Below, one piece after another: positions 50,829 to 58,578 of a stretch of 64,000 bases of DNA. The position numbers and the translations under genes are program-made. Origin of the DNA: RUG563 sp045590215 (GTDB lineage: Bacteria > Bacillota > Clostridia > Christensenellales > Aristaeellaceae); the NCBI GenBank assembly GCA_045590215.1, contig JAZNQO010000017.1, positions 1-64,000 on the forward strand, read 5' to 3'. The notes beneath the pieces are model-generated. The model was not told where the DNA came from and did not search any database. It saw nothing but the letters and a program-made list of their open reading frames with translations. Each line of letters begins with the position of its first letter. The stretch's first letter is position 1.

Positions 50829-50844
50829 ATTTACAATTGTAAAT
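50829..50844. promoter_or_regulatory. Perfect 16-bp palindrome with a cop-box/BlaI-like core
   Basis: ATTTACAATTGTAAAT is a perfect palindrome containing TACA-AT-TGTA, matching the TACA-NN-TGTA core of CopY/BlaI/MecI-type operators. It lies between divergent genes, 20 bases upstream of the RdgB-like -35 and 77 before the SH3 gene start, and could be an operator for one of these. No such repressor gene is in the window. Confidence 0.55.
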
Positions 50845-50845
50845 T

Positions 50846-50871
50846 CCGGAAAAAATGGCATGTTTTTCCGG
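50846..50871 (+). repeat. Leader hairpin ahead of the SH3 gene
   Basis: CCGGAAAAA (50846-50854) pairs perfectly with TTTTTCCGG (50863-50871), 8-nt loop, just 2 bases after the palindrome above. It may be part of the leader or of the operator. Confidence 0.5.
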
Positions 50872-50920
50872 GAGCGCATCGTCTATATAGGTGAAAATAC
50901 TTTTATGGAGGAAACGATAC

Positions 50921-51982
50921 ATGAAAAAGATGTTGATTTTTGTCCTGATCATGATGGCGGCGGCCGGGCTGATGATAACCTCTGCCGCAGCAGCACCGAC
51001 TGTGATCGGCACGCCGGATTACCGCATGGTGAAAAGCGCAGCCCCTTCCGGCATGGTGCCGCTGTATGAGAATGCTTCTTCTGTAGCTCCTTGCAAGGCG
51101 CAGTTTTACAGTGGCACGGTGGCGGCGGTCTTCACCACGGAGGGCGAATGGGCGTATGTACAGGTGGCCGGGTATGAGGGATATATGCAGAACAGCTGCT
51201 TGGCGGCGGCTCGTGAGGCGGTATCGCCCCGGCATCCGAAGATGTATGCGAAGCCCGTTTACGGCGTGGTGCTGAAAACGGATACATTATCAACGGTTAC
51301 AGTGCCCTATCTTACAGAACTGACCGTCTTGGGTGTCCGGGAAACATTGGCCATTGTACAGTATGGCGGCATGGTATGGGAAGCGAACCTGACGGATCTT
51401 TCCTATGGCAGTCCAGCGGCCAATCAGCCCGTCGTTACGCCGCAGCCTGTTTATACGCCTGTGGTTTCGCCCACGGCTACGCCGTTTGTGTTCACCGGGC
51501 CGGTGGGGTACCACGAAAAGGCGGATTGGCCCTTTGCGGGAGGGGAGAATGTGGCTGCCGTCACCAACCCCAACACGTCGCACCGGCTGAATTTGCGACA
51601 GGAACCCAACAAAAACAGCAAGTCTTTGAGCAAATATTATAACGGCGTGCTGGTAACGGTGGAAGGGGAAATAGTGATCAATGCAAAGGGCGAAAAATGG
51701 GTACCCGTTTCCATTGGCGAATTGAAAGGGTATATGGACGCTTCGTTCCTCACCTTCCCCGGGGAAAAGGAATTTCCGGCGTCCGTGATGCCGGTGATGA
51801 AGGTGAAAAACTATAATGCCGTGGGCAATCTGCATCTTCGAGAAAAGCAGAGCATGGATTCCACATCCCTTGGGCTTTATAATAACGGCACGGAAGTCAT
51901 CCTCATGGGTTTCAACGGCGAATGGGCGCATGTGATTGTGGACGGCAAAACTGGCTTTATGATGGCCAAATACCTGAAATAA
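50921..51982 (+). CDS. Exported SH3-domain protein
   Basis: 354 residues from ATG at 50921 (TGGAGGAAACG upstream). Signal peptide to about residue 25 (SAAAAPT). Four SH3-like units can be traced: about 35-90, 105-145, 195-250 (RLNLRQEPNKNSKSLSKYYNG) and 285-345 (LHLREKQSMDSTSLGLYNNG), with a Pro/Thr-rich linker in the middle. It lacks any catalytic domain, so it probably binds the wall. A minus-strand terminator overlaps the 3' end; its own promoter is not obvious. Confidence 0.85.
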   Translation: MKKMLIFVLIMMAAAGLMITSAAAAPTVIGTPDYRMVKSAAPSGMVPLYENASSVAPCKAQFYSGTVAAVFTTEGEWAYVQVAGYEGYMQNSCLAAAREAVSPRHPKMYAKPVYGVVLKTDTLSTVTVPYLTELTVLGVRETLAIVQYGGMVWEANLTDLSYGSPAANQPVVTPQPVYTPVVSPTATPFVFTGPVGYHEKADWPFAGGENVAAVTNPNTSHRLNLRQEPNKNSKSLSKYYNGVLVTVEGEIVINAKGEKWVPVSIGELKGYMDASFLTFPGEKEFPASVMPVMKVKNYNAVGNLHLREKQSMDSTSLGLYNNGTEVILMGFNGEWAHVIVDGKTGFMMAKYLK

Positions 51983-52006
51983 AAAAGGGAGCTGCTTTCG
52001 CAGCTC
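51981..52006 (-). terminator. Terminator of the thioesterase gene
   Basis: Minus-strand stem of seven bases (52006-52000 with 51995-51989) followed by TTTTTT. It overlaps the stop of the plus-strand SH3 gene. Confidence 0.75.
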
Positions 52007-52011
52007 TCATC

Positions 52012-52410
52012 TTATATTTTGTAGCCGGTGCCGATGAACTGGGCAATATCCCGGCCTAAATCGTCGGTGATGTCGATATTATAGACGCAGGTGGTTTTGC
52101 CATCTTTTTTCAGCTGGGCTTTGGCAAAGAGGCGGCTGCCGCGTGTGCCGGAGAGGAAATTGATGCTGACCTGCTGGGCAACAGTAATGCGATGCGCATG
52201 ATTGGAAGCCGCGGCGAAGGCGAAATCCCCCAGCGTAAAGATGGCACCGCCCATCACGCCACCGGCAGCGTTTTTCAGCTGATCCGTTACAGGCATGCTG
52301 CAAAGGCAGCCGCCTTCCCATAATTCGTCCAGCGTGATGCCGCAGTTCATGGCGAATAAATCGTTTTGGAAAAAGGCCCGTGCTTCCTCGATGGATGAAA
52401 ATGTACTCAT
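52012..52410 (-). CDS. PaaI-family hotdog thioesterase
   Basis: 132 residues of hotdog fold: NAAGGVMGGAIFTLGDFAFAAASN has the helix with an Asp that is catalytic in PaaI-type enzymes, and the flanking strands follow. It would hydrolyse a CoA thioester. The start at 52410 has AGGAGG 7 bases upstream and overlaps the stop of the upstream exported protein gene (ATGA at 52410-52407), so the genes are translated together. The pairing with a secreted protein is odd. Confidence 0.88.
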   Translation of the reverse strand: MSTFSSIEEARAFFQNDLFAMNCGITLDELWEGGCLCSMPVTDQLKNAAGGVMGGAIFTLGDFAFAAASNHAHRITVAQQVSINFLSGTRGSRLFAKAQLKKDGKTTCVYNIDITDDLGRDIAQFIGTGYKI

Positions 52411-53132
52411 GGTGTTTCCTCCTGTTTTGGTATGCCTGTCCACAGGCCGTAGGATACTTCCAGATATTCCTGTAAGGGCATCCAGAATTCACGGGCGGAT
52501 TGCTTTGCGTTGTCTGTCTGCGCCGGGGCAAAGGTGTCAAATTCGTAGGCAGTAAAATGAGCCACGGTGGAATTCCAGCCGGAATCTACGATATGGAGCA
52601 GGAAGGTTTCTTGGCCGTCGATCGGGTGATGGGTATAGCCCATAGCGATGAAAAAATGGCCGGCTCCGGGCTTGGCGGAGCGAAGATATAGAATACCTTG
52701 CTTTTCATCGAAAAAGGAAATCAGGTCTTTTTCCTTCGCCCGCAACCCTATTACCTTTTTGGCACCGCTTTCATAGGCGTAATGATAAGCCACATAAGGC
52801 CCATTGCCCTGCACAGCCGGGCTTTCGCCCCGAAGCAGCCATACCATCTGCTGGGCGTGGCGGGTTTGGTCTTCCACAGTTTCAAAGCGGCCATACAGCC
52901 ATTGATAGGCGTGCAGCCCGGCGAAAATGGAACAGCCGTTGCCGCCTAACACAGAAAAACTGGCGGATTTGCAGGGAATGGCATTGTAGGGATAGGCGGA
53001 AAGCATGCTTTCTTCCGTGGATTGATGATAGAAATGGATGCGCTCGGCGGCAGAAGGAATTTGCTCCTGCGCAAGAGCAGCACTGTTCAAGGACAAGAGC
53101 AATGCAAGAAAAATGAGCAGATGCTTTTTCAT
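52407..53132 (-). CDS. Exported C39-like (papain-fold) protein
   Basis: 241 residues. Sec signal 1-21 (ALA-QE). The pattern GGNGCSIFAGLHAYQWL (Cys67 at the start of a helix), then GAGHFFIAMGY (His159) and IVDSGWN (Asp183) fits the Cys-His-Asp order of C39-like peptidases. It may process wall or extracellular peptides. The family is not certain since Gln of the oxyanion hole is not clear. Its 3' end overlaps the thioesterase start by 4 bases. Confidence 0.75.
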   Translation of the reverse strand: MKKHLLIFLALLLSLNSAALAQEQIPSAAERIHFYHQSTEESMLSAYPYNAIPCKSASFSVLGGNGCSIFAGLHAYQWLYGRFETVEDQTRHAQQMVWLLRGESPAVQGNGPYVAYHYAYESGAKKVIGLRAKEKDLISFFDEKQGILYLRSAKPGAGHFFIAMGYTHHPIDGQETFLLHIVDSGWNSTVAHFTAYEFDTFAPAQTDNAKQSAREFWMPLQEYLEVSYGLWTGIPKQEETP

Positions 53133-53258
53133 AGAACGCTCCTTTCCTTATGGGGTACAGCAAACAAAAAGACACAGTTGCCTGAACGGCTTTCCAGCAT
53201 TCCTCCGACATTTTTCCCCGAATGCTGAAACGGATGGGCATCGGCCGGCATGGAAAGA

Positions 53259-53798
53259 TTATTTGGTTTGCTTGAATTTGCGGATGATGAAACCGACGGC
53301 TCCAAGGACGGAGAGGCCATAGCTGGTGGCCAGTTCTTTGATGAACTCGGCTTTGGCTTGCGGATCGCTGGCCAGAATGAGTCGGGTCAGGTCAAAGGCT
53401 CCTTTCACGGTGAAGGAAGAATATTCCTTGGCAAGCTCCAGATAAACGGAGGTGACAACGGAAAGATAGGCGGCCACATAAACCATGCCAAGCACCACGA
53501 TTACGGATAAGATGATGCCTGTTTTATCCAGCGTTTTGCCCAGCTTTTCATAGCCTTTCATGGCGAGGAAAGCCATCAGAATACCGCAGATGGCGGCAAT
53601 GAAGCCCAGCTGATATACAATAACCCAAGCAACACAGCCGATCAGGGCACCCAGTACAGCACCGATAAAGCCCAGCGGAATATTGGACGGGACGGGCTCC
53701 AGATGGGTTTCTTCCAAGGATACGGGGGCAGTTTCTTCTTGCAAAACAGAATGGGGTGTTTCGCTGATTTCCGGCAGGTTGTTCCAATTTTCGGTCAT
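53259..53798 (-). CDS. Four-helix membrane protein of unknown function
   Basis: 179 residues. The N-terminal 38 are acidic and unstructured; two hydrophobic segments form a dense pair (about 40-78), a third follows (95-117), and the last (160-175) ends the protein. Strong SD (AAAGGAG). No family recognised; the motif P-x-G-x-I-G-A-V-x-G-A-x-I-G in the first helix suggests helix packing. Lies between RlmD and the C39-like gene, all on the minus strand. Confidence 0.7.
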   Translation of the reverse strand: MTENWNNLPEISETPHSVLQEETAPVSLEETHLEPVPSNIPLGFIGAVLGALIGCVAWVIVYQLGFIAAICGILMAFLAMKGYEKLGKTLDKTGIILSVIVVLGMVYVAAYLSVVTSVYLELAKEYSSFTVKGAFDLTRLILASDPQAKAEFIKELATSYGLSVLGAVGFIIRKFKQTK

Positions 53799-53830
53799 GA
53801 CTTTTTCTCCTTTGCTTTAGCAATCAGTAT

Positions 53831-55177
53831 TTATTCCTTCACAAACAACAGCACGTTTTCCACATGGCCGGTGAGACAGAACATATCGACGCTTTGGCAT
53901 TTTGTGGCTTTGTAGCCGTGGGCGCAGAGGTACTTGGCGTCCCGTGCCTGGGTCGCAACATCGCAGGAGATATAGACCACCTTTTCCGGGGCGCAGTGGC
54001 AGATAGCTTCCAGCACTTTTTCTTCGCAGCCCTTCCTTGGCGGATCCAGCATGACCACATCCGGGCGCAGACCCTGCTGCACCAATTTCGGCAGCAAATC
54101 CTCCGCCGCAGCGGCGTGGAACTGCACATTTTCAATGCCGTTGGCAATAGCGTTCTTCTTGGCATCTTCAATGGCTGGGGGCACGATTTCAATGCCGATG
54201 ACATGCTTTGCCCTTTGCGCCAGCAAAAGGGAAATAGTACCGGCACCGCAGTAAAGGTCGGCCACGGTTTCGGTGCCTTGCAGGGCGGCAAAGTCCAAGG
54301 CGGTCTGATACAAAACCTCCGTCTGCACAGGGTTCACCTGAAAGAAGGAAAGGGGCGAAACAGAGAAGGAAAGCCCAAGGAGCGTGTCCTGCATCCTTTC
54401 TTCCCCAAAGAGCAGGTGATTCTCCGTGCCCAAAATGACATTGTCATTGCGGTGGTTCACGTTCAGATAAACGCTTTTCATCAGGGGCAGGGCGGCACGC
54501 AGCATGGCGATAAGCTCCCGGCTGTGGGGAAGGGAAGGGGCGGTGGCAATCAAAACGGCCATCACTTCGCCCTGCTTGGATACCCGGCTCATCACATGGC
54601 GCACAAGACCCCGATGGGTGATTTCGTTGTAGGGCGCAATGCGGAATTTGTTCATCCAGCTGCGCACGACCTGCAAAACAATATTGCTCTCTTCCTTGGC
54701 GATGAGACAGCGGTCAATATCCACAATGCGGTGGCTTCTGGGCGCATAAAAGCCGATTTTCGTCTCCCCTTGTACATCGCCCACGGGCAGGGCGGTTTTG
54801 TTGCGGTAATGATAAGGGTCTTCCATGCCAAGGGGCAGGGGCACTTCCATTTCCAAACCGCCGATGCGGAAAAGAGCATCCTGCACTCTCTCCCTTTTCA
54901 TTTGCAGGGAAAGGGAATAGCGCATGTGCTGACAGGCACAGCCGCCGCATTTTTCGTAATAAGGGCAGGGGGGCGTCTGGCGGTCTTTGTGGCTTTCCAA
55001 TACTTCCAGCGTTTTCAGAAAAGCATATTTCTTTTCCGCCTTCTGCACCCGTGCCATTACCTTTTCCCCCGGCAGTGCACCCAAAACAAAAAGCGTCATG
55101 CCATCCAGATGTGCAATGCCGCATTCAGAGCCGAAACGCTCAATATCCACAATTATCTGATCGTTTTTCTTCAGCAT
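53831..55177 (-). CDS. rlmD: 23S rRNA (uracil(1939)-C5)-methyltransferase
   Basis: 448 residues. An N-terminal TRAM domain (about 1-60), then the four-Cys Fe-S motif CPYYEKCGGCACQH, then the SAM-binding domain: SFFQVNPVQTEVLYQ, VADLYCGAGTISLLLAQ, VMLDPPRKGCEEKVLE and VYISCDVATQARD. The last Cys is the nucleophile. It methylates U1939 of 23S rRNA, or the RumA-like equivalent in Firmicutes. Translation probably starts at 55177: the GGAAG SD fits it better than the ATG at 55183, which overlaps the previous stop. A 69-residue zinc-ribbon gene is upstream. Confidence 0.92.
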   Translation of the reverse strand: MLKKNDQIIVDIERFGSECGIAHLDGMTLFVLGALPGEKVMARVQKAEKKYAFLKTLEVLESHKDRQTPPCPYYEKCGGCACQHMRYSLSLQMKRERVQDALFRIGGLEMEVPLPLGMEDPYHYRNKTALPVGDVQGETKIGFYAPRSHRIVDIDRCLIAKEESNIVLQVVRSWMNKFRIAPYNEITHRGLVRHVMSRVSKQGEVMAVLIATAPSLPHSRELIAMLRAALPLMKSVYLNVNHRNDNVILGTENHLLFGEERMQDTLLGLSFSVSPLSFFQVNPVQTEVLYQTALDFAALQGTETVADLYCGAGTISLLLAQRAKHVIGIEIVPPAIEDAKKNAIANGIENVQFHAAAAEDLLPKLVQQGLRPDVVMLDPPRKGCEEKVLEAICHCAPEKVVYISCDVATQARDAKYLCAHGYKATKCQSVDMFCLTGHVENVLLFVKE

Positions 55178-55179
55178 GG

Positions 55180-55389
55180 TCATTCTTCCGTCTTTTGCGC
55201 ATCACGCATGCGCTGCTCTGTGGTTTTGATTTCCGCTGCGCCTTTCATGGCCAAAACGGCTTCCCGGCTCAAGGCCGTGCCGGTGCCCTGACAGGCATAG
55301 CAGCGATATAAACAATCGGGGCAAACGCAGGCATGATCGCTTTCCGCATGAATCATGAAACTGCCGCATTCGGGACATCCGCAGCGCAT
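55180..55389 (-). CDS. Zinc-ribbon mini-protein coupled to rlmD
   Basis: About 69 residues from ATG at 55389 (AGGG 9 bases upstream; 72 if the ATG at 55398 is used). Four CxxC-like pairs, C-x-C-x2-C early on, then C-x-C-x2-C and C-x2-C, form a likely zinc ribbon followed by a Lys/Glu-rich helix. Its stop overlaps the rlmD start region. Function unknown; it may bind RNA or help the methyltransferase. Confidence 0.75.
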   Translation of the reverse strand: MRCGCPECGSFMIHAESDHACVCPDCLYRCYACQGTGTALSREAVLAMKGAAEIKTTEQRMRDAQKTEE

Positions 55390-55482
55390 TCCATCCATCC
55401 CTCATCTTTCATGGAAATGATGCAGAAAGTATAGCATATTTTCTTCAAAGTGTAAATATCGCAGGAATTATGCAAGGAAAAA

Positions 55483-55511
55483 TTGCCTTTTTGCGTTGTA
55501 TGGATTATAAT
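55483..55511 (+). promoter_or_regulatory. Promoter of the GT-C-like gene
   Basis: TTGCCT (55483-55488), 17-base spacer and a perfect TATAAT (55506-55511), 30 bases before the start. Confidence 0.7.
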
Positions 55512-55541
55512 AGATGCAACGAAACCAAACGGAGGCAGAAG

Positions 55542-57572
55542 ATGCTGGCAGTTGTGTATTTTTTGTTATTTGAAGTGGCAGGCGTAGCCATCAGCTTTTT
55601 CCTGCTGCCCAGAAAAAGTATAGTGGTAAAAGGATGGATTGGGCTGGTGCTGGGGCTGGGGCTGATGATGTGGCTGCCGGCGTTGTGCGCCCTTGTGTGC
55701 GATTTTACGGTGGACGCTCATCTGCTGGCCATGGTGCCGCTCTTTTTGCTGACGGGGCTTGCCTTCTTTTTCCGGGACAAAAGGGAAGCTGTGGCCTTTT
55801 CCGATAAGGATAAACATCTTTTGAAAATGCTGGCCATTGTGGCTCTGCCCTTGACCATCATCGGTGCCTATCTGCAATACACCCATGTGCTGCGGCCGGT
55901 GGACGGCGCACTGCATACAGGGATGACCACTTATGGGGATATGCTGCTGCATATGTCCATCGCTTCCGGCAGCCGAAACATGGATTTTCCGCTGGAATAT
56001 GCCATCTTGCCCGGTGAAAAAATGAACTACCCCTTCCTTGCGGATACGCTGTCCACTTCTTTCATGCTGCTGGGGTGGGATTTGCGCTTTGCCATGTTGG
56101 TGCCGGGGATTCTGATGATGGCGTTTACCTTCTCCGGTTATGTGATTTTAGCGCATCGCATGGCGGACACGAAAAAGGGTGCCGTGCTGGCGGTGCTGCT
56201 TTTCTTCCTCAACGGCGGCCTTGGGTTTATGTATCTGGTGGATATGCAGGGGGTGAGCTTGGGTTCCCCCGGCCAGAACGAATTGCAAAGTGCCGTGGGG
56301 CTTTGGGAGCGCATCAAGGCGGTGCTCAATGGCTGGTATCAGACGCCGGCCAATCATGCGGAATTTTCTACCTATAACCTGCGCTGGAGCAACGTAATTG
56401 TGGATATGATGATTCCCCAGCGCACCACCCTTTGCGGCTGGACGATGCTGCTGCCCTGCCTGTATCTTTTGTACGATTTTGTGCGGCCGGAGGATGCCCT
56501 GCCCCTTGGGGTCAGCGTGCTGCACGGGGAAGACGGCCCGGTTTCCGTGTATACCAAGCGGCAGGTGCCCATGCGCCAGCTGATATTGCTTGGGGTTCTG
56601 GCCGGGATGCTGCCCATGGTGAACACGCATTGTTTCCTTGCGTTGGGGCTTATCAGTGCCGGATGGATGGTGTATGACTGCATCCGCAGCCGCAAGCAGA
56701 TTGGAAAGACGCTGCTTGGCTGGTGCATTTACGGCAGCATTGCGGTGATCTTGGCGGCTCCGCAGCTCTTTACATGGACGTTCAGCCAAGCTGTCGGCAA
56801 CGAAACCTTCCTCAATGTCCGCTTTAACTGGGTGAACAATACCGGAAACGGCCTGAAAGACAGCTGGCTGTGGTTCTGGATTAAAAATGTGGGGCTGCCC
56901 TTTGTGCTGATTCTGCTGTCCCTCTTGGAAAAGAACGAAAAGCGGCGGTTTATTGCCAGCGGTGCTTTTGTGATTTTCCTGCTGGCAGAGTTTATCCAGT
57001 TCCAGCCCAATGAATATGATAATTATAAATTGTTCTGCGTGTGGTATATGCTGTGCGCTGTGCTGGCGGCGGATTACGGGTTTGAATTGCTTGGGCGGCT
57101 GAAGGGCATGCGGGCCAAGCCTGTGATTGCGGCGATGGCCTTGATTTGCTTCTTCTTTACCGGCGTTCTGGCTGTGGCTACCGAAATGAACACCGATTGG
57201 CAGCTGTTCTCTAAAAAAGATGTGGAAGCGGCAGCCTTTGTGGAAGAGGAAACGGAAGAAGACGCTGTTTTCCTTACCGGCACCCAGCACATCAATTTGG
57301 TCGCTTCTCTTGCTGGGCGCAGGATTGTTTGCGGTACGGACAGCTGGCTCTATTACCACGGCTATGATACCTCGGAACGCAAGGCGGATATCCGTTCCTT
57401 CTATGCCGACCCGGAGGGCAATCAGCCGGTGATTGAAAAATACGGCGTGGATTATGTGTTTGTGTCCTCATGGGAGCGCAGCGATATGACCGTGAACCAG
57501 CAGGCTCTGGATACCCTCTATGAACGTGCTTATGAAAAGGATGATATCATCATTTACCGGGTGGGGGAATGA
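55542..57572 (+). CDS. GT-C-fold membrane glycosyltransferase-like protein
   Basis: 676 residues with about thirteen helices and a large C-terminal soluble domain (from about 555). The loop after helix 4 carries YGDMLLHMSIASGSRNMDFP, with an Asp-His cluster like the metal/donor-binding loop of GT-C enzymes, and MNYPFLADTLSTSFMLLGW follows. GT-C proteins use polyprenyl-phosphate sugars. The C-terminal domain (VEEETEEDAVFLTGTQHINL, WLYYHGYDT) is as in related families with such membranes. SD CGGAGG precedes the ATG. It precedes a small coupled protein and GtrA, so the unit could decorate a wall polymer. The exact family was not named. Confidence 0.75.
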   Translation: MLAVVYFLLFEVAGVAISFFLLPRKSIVVKGWIGLVLGLGLMMWLPALCALVCDFTVDAHLLAMVPLFLLTGLAFFFRDKREAVAFSDKDKHLLKMLAIVALPLTIIGAYLQYTHVLRPVDGALHTGMTTYGDMLLHMSIASGSRNMDFPLEYAILPGEKMNYPFLADTLSTSFMLLGWDLRFAMLVPGILMMAFTFSGYVILAHRMADTKKGAVLAVLLFFLNGGLGFMYLVDMQGVSLGSPGQNELQSAVGLWERIKAVLNGWYQTPANHAEFSTYNLRWSNVIVDMMIPQRTTLCGWTMLLPCLYLLYDFVRPEDALPLGVSVLHGEDGPVSVYTKRQVPMRQLILLGVLAGMLPMVNTHCFLALGLISAGWMVYDCIRSRKQIGKTLLGWCIYGSIAVILAAPQLFTWTFSQAVGNETFLNVRFNWVNNTGNGLKDSWLWFWIKNVGLPFVLILLSLLEKNEKRRFIASGAFVIFLLAEFIQFQPNEYDNYKLFCVWYMLCAVLAADYGFELLGRLKGMRAKPVIAAMALICFFFTGVLAVATEMNTDWQLFSKKDVEAAAFVEEETEEDAVFLTGTQHINLVASLAGRRIVCGTDSWLYYHGYDTSERKADIRSFYADPEGNQPVIEKYGVDYVFVSSWERSDMTVNQQALDTLYERAYEKDDIIIYRVGE

Positions 57573-57578
57573 AGGAAA

Positions 57579-57821
57579 ATGCTGAACCGCTTTCTGCGCT
57601 ATTCCCTGCAGCACCGCAAACCCATCCGGGTGTGGATGGAGGGTGAAAAAAAGTATCAGAATATCACGGTGATCGGGCTGGAGGAAAATCTGGTGCATTT
57701 CATCACCGCCCGGAAAAAAACGCCATCGTCTGTGCCCTTGGAAGCCTTTTTATCCGCTTCCTATGCCAGGGGCGATGACGGCGATACCCTGCAATACAGA
57801 GAGGAAGGAGACAAGGAATGA
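57579..57821 (+). CDS. Small conserved-looking protein between the GT-C-like gene and gtrA
   Basis: 80 residues; mixed beta pattern (RKPIRVWMEGEKKYQNITVIGLEENLVHFITARK), then a short helix and an acidic end. Resembles small beta-barrels of the WYL/Hfq size, but no family is named. GAAGGAAA SD; the stop overlaps the gtrA start (ATGA at 57818-57821). It may link the two membrane proteins. Confidence 0.7.
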   Translation: MLNRFLRYSLQHRKPIRVWMEGEKKYQNITVIGLEENLVHFITARKKTPSSVPLEAFLSASYARGDDGDTLQYREEGDKE

Positions 57822-58279
57822 TCGAAAAAATCAAAGGCCTTTTGCACGATAAAGAAAAAATACGGGAGCTCACGGTGTATATTATTTTCGGGGTGCTCAC
57901 CACGCTGGTCAATTGGATCATCTATCAGGTGCTCACCGGCGTCCTTGGCATGAACGGCCATGCGGAAGGAAGCGCGCCTTATCTTCTGATTGGCAATATT
58001 TCCAATTGGGTGGCGTGGGCGATTTCCGTGCTGTTTGCGTTTTTTACCAATAAACGCTATGTGTTCAAAAGCAATAAAACAAGGGAAAACGGTGCTTGGA
58101 AGGAATTTTCGCTGTTCGCTTCCGCCCGGGTGATGAGCTATCTGATCTTTGATCTGGGGCTCTATACCCTGCTCTTGTTCGTGCTGCCCCATCAGCTGGA
58201 TAAGCTCCTGATGAACGTGCTGGTGGTGATTTTCAATTATCTGGCCAGCAAGCTGGTGATTTTCAGGAAGAAGGATTGA
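57818..58279 (+). CDS. gtrA: GtrA-family membrane protein
   Basis: 153 residues with four helices in the GtrA pattern: REL-TVYIIFGVLTTLVNWI (helix 1), NISNWVAWAISVLFAFFTNKRYVF (helix 2, with the conserved N-K-R-x-V-F), VMSYLIFDLGLYTLL and LLMNVLVVIFNYLASKLVIF. GtrA proteins help flip undecaprenyl-linked sugars. With the GT-C-like enzyme upstream this suggests a lipid-linked sugar pathway for glycan decoration. Overlaps the preceding gene by 4 bases. Confidence 0.92.
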   Translation: MIEKIKGLLHDKEKIRELTVYIIFGVLTTLVNWIIYQVLTGVLGMNGHAEGSAPYLLIGNISNWVAWAISVLFAFFTNKRYVFKSNKTRENGAWKEFSLFASARVMSYLIFDLGLYTLLLFVLPHQLDKLLMNVLVVIFNYLASKLVIFRKKD

Positions 58280-58281
58280 CA

Positions 58282-58332
58282 GGGGGCTTATGCAGCCCCC
58301 AGCCCCCCTGCATCAGGGGACATTGTCCCCTG
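58282..58332. repeat. G/C-rich hairpin pair after gtrA
   Basis: A 7-bp stem (58282-58288 with 58294-58300) and a 17-base near-perfect palindrome AGGGGACA-T-TGTCCCCT around 58315-58331 within a C-rich stretch. Not recognisable as a known element; no gene in the 299 bases between gtrA and addB. Confidence 0.5.
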
Positions 58333-58432
58333 AACCCCGGAAAGCGAACAGGAGGGAAGGGAAGAAAAGCAGTTTCCGCTTGTGACTTGTTTGGAATGAA
58401 GCAATTTTTGTTTTTCGGGTGAATGGAAAATG

Positions 58433-58476
58433 AAAAAACGCCCAGTGAGAAATGAATTTCTCCTGCGGCGTTTTTT
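58433..58476. terminator. Bidirectional terminator between gtrA and addB
   Basis: A10-bp stem (58433-58442 with 58467-58476) with an inner GAGAAAT/ATTTCTC stem, A residues at the left and T residues at the right. It can end both convergent transcripts. Confidence 0.7.
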
Positions 58477-58484
58477 GCATTTTC

Positions 58485-58527
58485 GACGGACGCCGTCGGC
58501 ATCCGTCAGGACGGCGAAACGCCGTCC
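58485..58527. repeat. GACGGCG-type hairpin next to addB
   Basis: GGACGGCG (58509-58516), AAA, CGCCGTCC (58520-58527) form a perfect 8-bp hairpin, preceded by a related GACGCCGTC at 58487-58495. Could be a repeat element of the chromosome; not known to me. Confidence 0.5.
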
Positions 58528-58578
58528 GACCCGGAAAACGGTACATGTATTTGAGGATGTTAACTTGTATATGGATTG

